This document shows, piece after piece, positions 18,020 through 24,860 of a stretch of DNA of 64,000 bases. The stretch comes from Pricia mediterranea. Its GTDB lineage: Bacteria > Bacteroidota > Bacteroidia > Flavobacteriales > Flavobacteriaceae. Location: contig NZ_JAVTTP010000001.1 of assembly GCF_032248455.1 (NCBI RefSeq), positions 3,694,001 to 3,758,000 of the forward strand. Reading direction: 5' to 3'. The position numbers and the translations under genes were made by a program. The notes under the pieces were generated by a model that did not search any database, was not told the origin of the DNA, and saw only the letters and a program-made list of their open reading frames with translations. Each line of letters opens with the position of its first letter. Positions within the stretch are counted from its first letter, which is position 1.

Positions 18020-18360
18020 TTTTAATCGTTGTTTTACTTTGGACGTTCGGGCGGGCTTTCCGCTTTTACTCGATGATCGAGATTTGAATGCTCCGAGGCT
18101 TGCCTCGAAACGCTAGTGTTTTTTGCCATACGAATGACTCTAGGGGATGCCACGAGGTAGTTGATTCCTCGTACTTTTGCGCTGAAAATAGCTCAAAAGC
18201 CTTGCGAGGTAACCGCTGCAATTCTAAACGCAATCCTTCGTTTTTGGCTCAACTTTGGAATTATATTTAAAACCATACCCGTATTTTTTTTCTTTAACCG
18301 TTAACCGTTAACCGTTAACCGTTAACCGTCAACCGTCAACCCTTGACCATCAACTTTTTT
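18020..18360. other. Structured spacer inside the RND operon
   Basis: There is no gene here. It holds two neighbouring palindromes (CTCGATGATCGAG at 18070-18082, and CGAGGC-TT-GCCTCG at 18094-18107), a further stem (ACGAGG at about 18162 with CCTCGT at about 18177) and a heptamer array next to the adaptor's stop codon. The spacer is unusually long for an operon and may carry a dispersed intergenic repeat. Confidence 0.5.
18294..18354. repeat. Heptamer tandem array, unit TTAACCG
   Basis: Five perfect TTAACCG units (18294-18328) are followed in strict 7-bp phase by TCAACCG, TCAACCC, TTGACCA and a partial TCAAC. It ends 7 bp before the stop codon of the adaptor gene, inside the RND operon. It is one of several arrays in this window with the same period but a different unit. 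Confidence 0.9.
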
Positions 18361-19443
18361 CTATTCCACAAAAACTTTCGCTCCATTGAACAATTTTCCC
18401 TCCGCCGAAACGATGTATCGCTCCTCAGCGGAAAGTCCCGAGAGCACTTCAACTTTGTCCCCGAAGGTCCTGCCTAATCGCAACCAGCGCAAGAGGGCGG
18501 TGTTGCTTTGACTTACGGTATAGACACCCGTCAATTGGCCTTTTTCGACGATGACTTCAGAGGGAATCATGATCGCATTGGTCGCCACTCTTCGCTCCAC
18601 CGGAAATTGTACCGTGGCGTACATGCCCGATAAAATGCTAGCATCGGAATCCTCCAGAACCACCTTAACCAGATACTGCCCGCCCGTATTTTTGGCGGAG
18701 GTGCTTATCTCGGTCACTTTTCCCTTGATTGTTCTGCCCAAGGATTTTAGCAGTACATCTACTTCGGAGTTGGTCTTGATGTCCGAGATACCGGATTCGG
18801 GCACCATGGACATAACGTGATATTTCCCCGGGGCCTCGACCTCCAATAAAGGCATCCCCGGATTGGCCATATCGCCGGCGTTGATGAACTTATTGGTCAC
18901 GACCCCGGTGAACGGGGCGCGGATATTCGCGTACGAAAGCTGCGCATTGACCTCGTTCCTCATCTGTTTGGCGGACTCCAACCTTGCTTTCGCCATGTTG
19001 TAATTGGCGGTCATATCGTCCAATTCTTTTTGGGAGGCACTATTCTCCTGATATAAGGCCGTGAATCGGTTGTAATCTTTTTTGGCGTTGTAAAAGGCAG
19101 CCTGAGCTTCGGTTATACCGGCATTTACCTGGGCCAATTTGGCGGAAACATCGGCATTGTTGATGCTCAGTAATAATTGTCCGTTTTTGACCTTTTCGCC
19201 TACCTGCACATAGATTTTATCGACATACCCCATCATGCGGGTACTGATGTCGGCACTTTTAACGGCTTCTATTTTACCACTGGCTGTCAAAAACGGATTG
19301 CTATTAGCTTCGGAAACAGCATTTACTTGTACGGCCACCGCGGGGGAATTATCGGCAACCGCTGTTTTGTCTTCACTGCCACAGCTTGCGAGTAGCATCG
19401 TGATGGTAAAAACTGCTACGGGTATGTACATTTTGCTTTTCAT
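18361..19443 (-). CDS. RND efflux periplasmic adaptor lipoprotein
   Basis: A 360-residue adaptor of the AcrA/HlyD type. Lipobox LLASCGSE (Cys ~21), lipoyl half motifs MMGYVDKIYVQVGEKVKNGQ and ANIRAPFTGVVTNKFINAGD, a coiled-coil hairpin between them (~100-165) and a C-terminal barrel are visible. It connects the pump encoded downstream to the TolC-type channel encoded upstream. Its stop codon is followed at once by the TTAACCG array. Confidence 0.93.
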   Translation of the reverse strand: MKSKMYIPVAVFTITMLLASCGSEDKTAVADNSPAVAVQVNAVSEANSNPFLTASGKIEAVKSADISTRMMGYVDKIYVQVGEKVKNGQLLLSINNADVSAKLAQVNAGITEAQAAFYNAKKDYNRFTALYQENSASQKELDDMTANYNMAKARLESAKQMRNEVNAQLSYANIRAPFTGVVTNKFINAGDMANPGMPLLEVEAPGKYHVMSMVPESGISDIKTNSEVDVLLKSLGRTIKGKVTEISTSAKNTGGQYLVKVVLEDSDASILSGMYATVQFPVERRVATNAIMIPSEVIVEKGQLTGVYTVSQSNTALLRWLRLGRTFGDKVEVLSGLSAEERYIVSAEGKLFNGAKVFVE

Positions 19444-19559
19444 TTATAACTTATTTTAATTTCTCGTTTCCGTGGAGACGGAAAGCTTATTGTTGTTTTA
19501 ATACAAGTCTTCAGTAATTTTTTATACAGCGGAATGCCACTGCCTACCGCCCCCATTTT

Positions 19560-20858
19560 TCATTTTTTCATCAAAAACCGCACATAGGCCAATGCGTAGT
19601 TGTACTGAAAAACCGTATTGTAATATTCCAGTTGTTTCTCGGAGAATTGGGTTTCGGCCATTAGCAGATCGGTCGTTCTTTCGAGACCCTGGTCAAAACG
19701 ATTGGCGCGTATGCGTAATGCTTCCTGCGATTGTTGCAGGGCCAATTTCGTGAGCTTTAATTTGTTCTGCGCATCTTTTAGCCCACGATTGGCCTTGTTC
19801 AGTTCAAGCTGACTTTCAGACTTATAGTGTTCTAACTGCAATTTAGACCTGTTGTATTCCGCTTTGCTCTTTTGCACTTTTCCGAAACGTTTGCTGCCCT
19901 CGAAAAGGTTCCATTTGAGTTCCGCCCCGAACAGATAGCCCTTGGCATCTCCCTGAAAAGCTTCATCGTCGTGCAGTTCGTAGGTACCAAAGGCATTCAG
20001 GCGTGGCAAAAACGACATTTGATCGGCCTTGTGCATTTGTTTATAGGCTTCGGTGGCCGAATGCATCGCCAAAATATCCTTTCGGTCTTCCGGCAAGTCC
20101 ATCTTGGACAGGTCATGGTATGCTACCGCCAACGTATCGGAAGGCCTTAGGATTTGATAGCTGTCATCATCCATCAAAACGGACAGATAGTTGCTCGCGT
20201 TCAGAATATTGCTTTTGGCGTATCGTAGTTGGTTATCGATTTCGGTTACTCGCACCTCAACCGCCAATACGTCCGATTTTTGCAAATAGCCCTGTTCAAA
20301 ACTGTTATCGGCAATACGTTTGTTTTCCAAGGCGGTCGCTTTGGCCTTCTTGAGGACTTCCACCGTCTTATAGGCGAGCTGCAAATGCATATAGGCTTTT
20401 GCGACCTCCAGTTCCAAATAATCCTGTTTTCGTTCGGATTGCAGTTCGGCGGCGTTCCACTTGGCCTTGGCGGCCTTCCGCTGAAATATACCGTCGAAAT
20501 TTATAAGAGGTTGCTGTATTTCTACCCGGGTCGTGTAATCTTCGATCCGTCTTGGATCGTTCAAGAGGTCGGGATCAAAATCGGCCGTAGCCAAAATTTC
20601 TTGGTTCAATTTTGAACCGAAGGCCATTAAAGGATTGGTGGTGGCCATACCCGTGTGGGAAATGCTGATATTGGGCAGCAAGATGGCGTTGGTTTGATTG
20701 AAATCGCCTTTGGCGGCCAGCACATTCTGTTGCGCTATTTTTAAGGTAGTGTTGCTTTCGTTTGCCCGGGCCAAGACTTCCTCCTTGGTGATTAAGGTCT
20801 CTTGGGCATATTGCCAATAAAGGATGAAAAACAACAGCCATGTTAGTTTGAACTTCAT
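19560..20858 (-). CDS. TolC family outer-membrane efflux protein
   Basis: A 432-residue protein with a signal peptide (~1-19) and two tandem OEP repeats rich in heptad helices: ARANESNTTLKIAQQNVLAA at the start of the first, and FQGDAKGYLFGAELKWNLFEG, which is the conserved strand-entry motif of the second. It forms the trimeric outer-membrane channel of the RND system. It is first in the leftward operon TolC-adaptor-pump-PII-like-DUF2892. Confidence 0.93.
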   Translation of the reverse strand: MKFKLTWLLFFILYWQYAQETLITKEEVLARANESNTTLKIAQQNVLAAKGDFNQTNAILLPNISISHTGMATTNPLMAFGSKLNQEILATADFDPDLLNDPRRIEDYTTRVEIQQPLINFDGIFQRKAAKAKWNAAELQSERKQDYLELEVAKAYMHLQLAYKTVEVLKKAKATALENKRIADNSFEQGYLQKSDVLAVEVRVTEIDNQLRYAKSNILNASNYLSVLMDDDSYQILRPSDTLAVAYHDLSKMDLPEDRKDILAMHSATEAYKQMHKADQMSFLPRLNAFGTYELHDDEAFQGDAKGYLFGAELKWNLFEGSKRFGKVQKSKAEYNRSKLQLEHYKSESQLELNKANRGLKDAQNKLKLTKLALQQSQEALRIRANRFDQGLERTTDLLMAETQFSEKQLEYYNTVFQYNYALAYVRFLMKK

Positions 20859-21412
20859 TGTACCATTTCATTTAAAACAAAATTAGAATTGTAAAATGGG
20901 CCGTACAGCAACCAATGTTACCGAGGGGGGATTTTTCTGCGTTACCGAGGAGAATTTTAATCCTGAATGGGTCTCCAATAAATAAAAGGCACCAATTAAA
21001 AAGGCCTATCACCATTCTGGTAATAGGCTATTGCCGTTCTCATGCACCTTACCATGATATGTATCCCAAAATGATTTCACCCCCGATCGGGCTACTTCAT
21101 CCTAGAAAGTTTTGCCGATAGCTCGGCTCATCTCTTGTTATACCTTGCTTTAATGTGGGGTGGGGATAAAAAAGGACTATAAATCATTCTTCCATCGCAA
21201 CGGTGTAGAAGAGTTTTGCGCAGGTTCTGTAGAACTTGCAAGTAATTTTCTTCGAAAATAAGACGATATTGCGTTGCTATACCTTTACCTGTCTATCACT
21301 ACGATCGGGAAATCCAATCTTTTTTGGTCGGTGGTCGGTAGGTAGATTTCGTCATGGGAAATCCTGAAAAACCATCAAAAAATCTATGGTTTTCGTTCAG
21401 TGTAGACAAGCA
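20859..21412. other. Intergenic stretch with one hairpin
   Basis: About 550 bp between the thioredoxin gene and the RND operon, both leftward. No gene is visible. The only clear structure is the hairpin at 21004-21028, followed on the minus strand by a T-rich tract. The promoter of the RND operon should lie here, but no FNR-type palindrome is seen. Confidence 0.45.
20994..21028 (-). terminator. Possible Rho-independent terminator
   Basis: On the minus strand a stem with arms GCCTAT.ACC and GGT.ATAGGC (one internal mismatch, 5-nt loop, 21004-21028) is followed by CC and five T. It could end the thioredoxin transcript, although it lies nearly 400 nt past that stop codon, or end an unannotated RNA. 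Confidence 0.42.
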
Positions 21413-21712
21413 CTAATGCTGTGCTCTGATGGCACTGACAATATCGTTCTTTTGCAAAACCCCGGACTTTCGCCAGACCTGTTTCCCATTTTTGAACAAC
21501 AGCATTGTCGGCACACCGCGCACTTGATAGGTACTGGCCAGGGACTGGTTCTTGTCCACATCGATCTTTATGATTTTTACATCGTCGCCCAATTCGTCCT
21601 TCACTTGTTTCAAAATGGGAGCCAGTATTTTGCAAGGGCCGCACCAATCGGCAAAAAAGTCAACTAGAACGGGCGTTTTTGAATCTATGATTTTTTGAAA
21701 GCTACTTTTCAT
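21413..21712 (-). CDS. Thioredoxin
   Basis: A 99-residue cytosolic thioredoxin with active site WCGPC (Cys24 and Cys27), the cis-proline in RGVPTMLLF and the usual fold order (KTPVLVDFFADWCGPCK, IIKIDVDKNQ, FKNGKQV). It reduces protein disulfides. Its promoter has a perfect -7 element TAAATTTG (minus strand, 21738-21731) spaced from the FNR-type operator as in the other genes, so this is probably the regulon's dedicated thioredoxin rather than the main housekeeping copy. Confidence 0.95.
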   Translation of the reverse strand: MKSSFQKIIDSKTPVLVDFFADWCGPCKILAPILKQVKDELGDDVKIIKIDVDKNQSLASTYQVRGVPTMLLFKNGKQVWRKSGVLQKNDIVSAIRAQH

Positions 21713-21730
21713 CCCTTTGTATTTGAACTA

Positions 21731-21804
21731 CAAATTTAAACCAAACCGTAAGTTCTCAAACTGACTTTCGTCATGGTAAATTGCGTTTTCGAACCCTAAC
21801 TTTA
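21731..21804. promoter_or_regulatory. Divergent FNR-type operator, thioredoxin / kinase
   Basis: TGACTTTCGTCA occupies 21762-21773. On the minus strand, TAAATTTG (21738-21731) starts 29.5 bp from the centre and matches TAnnTTTG perfectly. On the plus strand, TAACTTTA (21797-21804) starts 29.5 bp from the centre with one mismatch. A single dimer bound here would sit at the class II position for both promoters. Confidence 0.7.
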
Positions 21805-21945
21805 TCCGATGAATAAGAAATACATGCTGTGGACAAGCGAATTCTAGTAGCCAACGATTTTTGTCCTAGACCTCTATAGAGTTCAGGCCTGCGAATACTA
21901 TTTTGTACACATGCATTAGTGCAATGGCGGAAAAGTGACAACGGT

Positions 21946-22467
21946 ATGCCAAAAAAGAAATGCAATATGAACGTACTGGTTCTGGGGCTTCCCGGGTCGG
22001 GTAAAAGTTATTTTGCAGAACGGCTTGCAAAACGATTGGATGCCGAATACGTGAGTAGCGACCGCTTGCGAAAGCAGCTATTTCCCGAACCCACCTATTC
22101 CGATCTGGAAAAAGCCAACGTTTACTATGCCATGCTCAAGAAAATGCAAGAGACAAATGCCCAAGAAAGGAATTTGGTGCTGGATGCCACTTTCCATAAA
22201 AAATCAACTAGGCAACTTTTCACCAAGACCGCAAGGGGAAAGACCCATTTTATCGAAGTTTGTGCCGATGAAGCGATTATCAAAGACCGTCTAAAAAAGA
22301 GCAGGCCTGACAGTGATGCCGATTATCAAATCCACCAACTGATCAAGCAGCAATGGGAAGCTTTGGAAGCACCCCATTTGACTCTGAAATCCACCAACGA
22401 GAATATAGAGGCCCTGCTGCAAAGAGCCCTTGAATATTTGAAAAATGACCAAGAATCAAATCGATGA
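21946..22467 (+). CDS. P-loop kinase (COG0645 / AAA_33 type)
   Basis: A small cytosolic ATP-binding protein of about 173 residues. Walker A GLPGSGKS is near the N-terminus, followed by a lid and catalytic region (YVSSDRLRKQLF, LVLDATFHKKSTR) and a C-terminal helical tail. This matches the predicted kinase family that is often the C-terminal half of 'bifunctional aminoglycoside phosphotransferase/ATP-binding protein'. ATGs at 21946 and 21967 are both possible starts. It overlaps the next gene, which encodes the other half, by 23 nt. It is probably expressed from the divergent FNR-type operator. The substrate is unknown. Confidence 0.82.
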   Translation: MPKKKCNMNVLVLGLPGSGKSYFAERLAKRLDAEYVSSDRLRKQLFPEPTYSDLEKANVYYAMLKKMQETNAQERNLVLDATFHKKSTRQLFTKTARGKTHFIEVCADEAIIKDRLKKSRPDSDADYQIHQLIKQQWEALEAPHLTLKSTNENIEALLQRALEYLKNDQESNR

Positions 22468-23455
22468 ACTAATTTCCGAAGGAGTTTTTCCCGAACCGAC
22501 CGAGCATCGCAAACTGCTCGAGACCCATATTTCTTGGGTCATTCTCTGCGACAGGTTCGTGTACAAGATAAAAAAGCCGATAAAATATTCTTTTCTTGAC
22601 TTTTCGACCTTGGAGAGGCGCAAGCATTTTTATGAAAGAGAACTGGTGCTTAACCGACGGTATTCTGGAAATATCTACCTAGGGGTGCTGCCTATTTATG
22701 AATTTCAGGGTCAATTTATTATCGGTGGAGATGAAGGAAGGGTTGTGGAGTACGCTCTTAAAATGAGCAAGCTCGACCCAGAAAAACAAATGGACGTTCT
22801 GGTATCCCAAAACAAAGTGAGCAACTTAGATATTGTGAACTTGGCGCGATACATTGCCGATTTTCATGAGCATGCCAAGATAATTTATGACACGAGTGGA
22901 ATTGATATTGGGCAGGAATTCAATGACCTAGCTGGTGCAAGGTCGTTTCTAACGGAAAACCTGGGTTCGGAATACGGCGACCGTATCGACAGCGCCCTAA
23001 AAGCTTCCGGAACTTTTTTGCGAAAAAATAAAAAGCTGTTGGAGGATAGACTGAAAATGGAATTTTATAGGGACGTGCATGGAGATCTGCATACCCGCAA
23101 TATTTTTCTCTTGCCCGATCCACAGCCTTTCGACTGTATCGAATTCAATGACAAGTATCGCCAGATCGATGTATTGAACGAGGTCGCCTTTCTTTGTATG
23201 GATCTCGATGCCTTGGACAGAAACGATCTGTCCGAACTTTTCATCGAACAGTATAATCGACATTTTCCTGCCATACGCAATGATAAAGACAAGAATCTCT
23301 TTATTTATTACAAAGCGTACCGCGCCAATGTACGCGCCAAGGTCAACAGCCTGCGCGCGAATAGTGCCTCCAATAGTGCCGATAGAAAAAGGGCACTCTC
23401 CGAAGTCAAAAGATATTTCGAATTGATGGAAGATTATCTATGCTCTCTCAAGTGA
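22445..23455 (+). CDS. Aminoglycoside phosphotransferase-like kinase (COG2187)
   Basis: A 336-residue protein with an APH/choline-kinase fold. The lysine region YKIKKPIKYSFLDFSTLERR (residues ~39-58), the catalytic loop HGDLHTRNIF (~217-226) and the metal-binding IEFNDKYRQIDVLNEVAF segment are present. This is the COG2187 family, which in many bacteria is fused to the P-loop kinase encoded just upstream; here they are separate, overlapping genes. True aminoglycoside resistance is unlikely; the physiological substrate is not known. Confidence 0.85.
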   Translation: MTKNQIDELISEGVFPEPTEHRKLLETHISWVILCDRFVYKIKKPIKYSFLDFSTLERRKHFYERELVLNRRYSGNIYLGVLPIYEFQGQFIIGGDEGRVVEYALKMSKLDPEKQMDVLVSQNKVSNLDIVNLARYIADFHEHAKIIYDTSGIDIGQEFNDLAGARSFLTENLGSEYGDRIDSALKASGTFLRKNKKLLEDRLKMEFYRDVHGDLHTRNIFLLPDPQPFDCIEFNDKYRQIDVLNEVAFLCMDLDALDRNDLSELFIEQYNRHFPAIRNDKDKNLFIYYKAYRANVRAKVNSLRANSASNSADRKRALSEVKRYFELMEDYLCSLK

Positions 23456-23566
23456 TATGGACAAGAAGTATTACTAGCTACCTATAAACAAATTTGATAC
23501 AAGGCTGTGCCCATCAGGAATACGAGTTAGAATACACAGAAGATAAATATTATAAATGCGATTCAT

Positions 23567-24655
23567 ATGAAAATAGTTCTAACCATAACACTGTTCCTGC
23601 ATGGCCTTATTCACTTCATGGGCTTTGCCAAAGCCTTTGGTTACGGCAACTTAACTCAGTTTAGCAAAGAAATATCGAGACCTATGGGTTTTCTATGGAT
23701 GCTTGCCGGCATTCTATTCGTTGTATCCGCCCTCCTTTATTTCCTGAAGAAAGACGCATGGCCGGTACTTGCAATTGTTGCAGTGGTGGTATCGCAAATC
23801 TTGATTTTCACCCTTTGGAAGGATGCTAAATTCGGTACTATCGCCAATATGGTCATTCTAGTGGCCGCCATTATCGGTTTTGCATCCTACCAATTTGAAA
23901 GTGAATACAGGGAAGACGTGACTTCGGCGATCAAAAAATTCACGGTCGAATCCGAAACGGTTACGGGGAGGGACTTGGAACACCTTCCGACGCCCGTAAA
24001 AAAGTATTTGATGTACGTCGGTATCGTCGGGAAACCCAAGGTGGGTAATGTAAGGATTGTTTTCGAAGGCGAAATGCGCGATAAGGGCAAGGATTGGTTT
24101 ACGTTTACGTCGCAGCAATATAATTTTTTCGAATCCCCGGTCCGTTTGTTTTTTATGAAAGCCAAGGTAAGCGGATTACCGACCAACGGTTATCACAGAT
24201 ACGATAGGGAAGGGGCGAGTATGCTGGTCAAGGTACTTTCATTGATTCCGGCGGTCGACCTGAAATCCAAGGAAATGTATCCTACGGAAACCGTTACTTT
24301 TTTTAACGACCTGTGTTTATTCGCCCCTGCTGCGCTTATCGATAAAAGGATACAATGGCAGGCTATTGATGGACTTTCGGCAAATGCCACGTTTACAACC
24401 GCCGAGACTACTATTTCCGCTACCTTATATTTCAATGAAGCCGGGCAACTCATCAATTTTGTTTCGAACGACCGCTATTCGATTGCCGAAATGAAAACCT
24501 TCCCGTTTTCTACCCCCGCTAGCAACTATAAGCTTATTAATGGGTATCATTTACCGACCTATGGCGAGGCGGTATGGCATTATCCCGATGGGGAGTTTGT
24601 TTATGGAAAATTCAACGTAATAAGTGTAGCGTACAATGTTACGGATTTATGGTAG
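23567..24655 (+). CDS. DUF6544 family membrane protein
   Basis: A 362-residue protein. Four hydrophobic helices lie within residues 1-110 (ITLFLHGLIHFMGFAKAFGY, GFLWMLAGILFVVSALLYF and two more), followed by a soluble domain with LPTPVKKYLMYVGIVGKPKV and a C-terminal strand-rich part (LINGYHLPTYGEAVWHYPDG). This matches DUF6544, a family without known function. It follows the kinase pair at 111 bp and may be co-transcribed. Confidence 0.8.
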   Translation: MKIVLTITLFLHGLIHFMGFAKAFGYGNLTQFSKEISRPMGFLWMLAGILFVVSALLYFLKKDAWPVLAIVAVVVSQILIFTLWKDAKFGTIANMVILVAAIIGFASYQFESEYREDVTSAIKKFTVESETVTGRDLEHLPTPVKKYLMYVGIVGKPKVGNVRIVFEGEMRDKGKDWFTFTSQQYNFFESPVRLFFMKAKVSGLPTNGYHRYDREGASMLVKVLSLIPAVDLKSKEMYPTETVTFFNDLCLFAPAALIDKRIQWQAIDGLSANATFTTAETTISATLYFNEAGQLINFVSNDRYSIAEMKTFPFSTPASNYKLINGYHLPTYGEAVWHYPDGEFVYGKFNVISVAYNVTDLW

Positions 24656-24860
24656 CAAAAGGATGAATACGAAAATACTACAGGAAGCAATTGAATTCCC
24701 GTCGAAGCGAAGAATAATTTCTACCATAATTATGTTTGCCTCACTGTGCTTCTAAACGGCGATTTGATTAGTTTTGAACATGCTTTGTCCAATATCCGAC
24801 AACGGATTTCCATCCCTTCATACTGGATGCCATCGAATCCAAATTTAAAAGCAACCAAGA

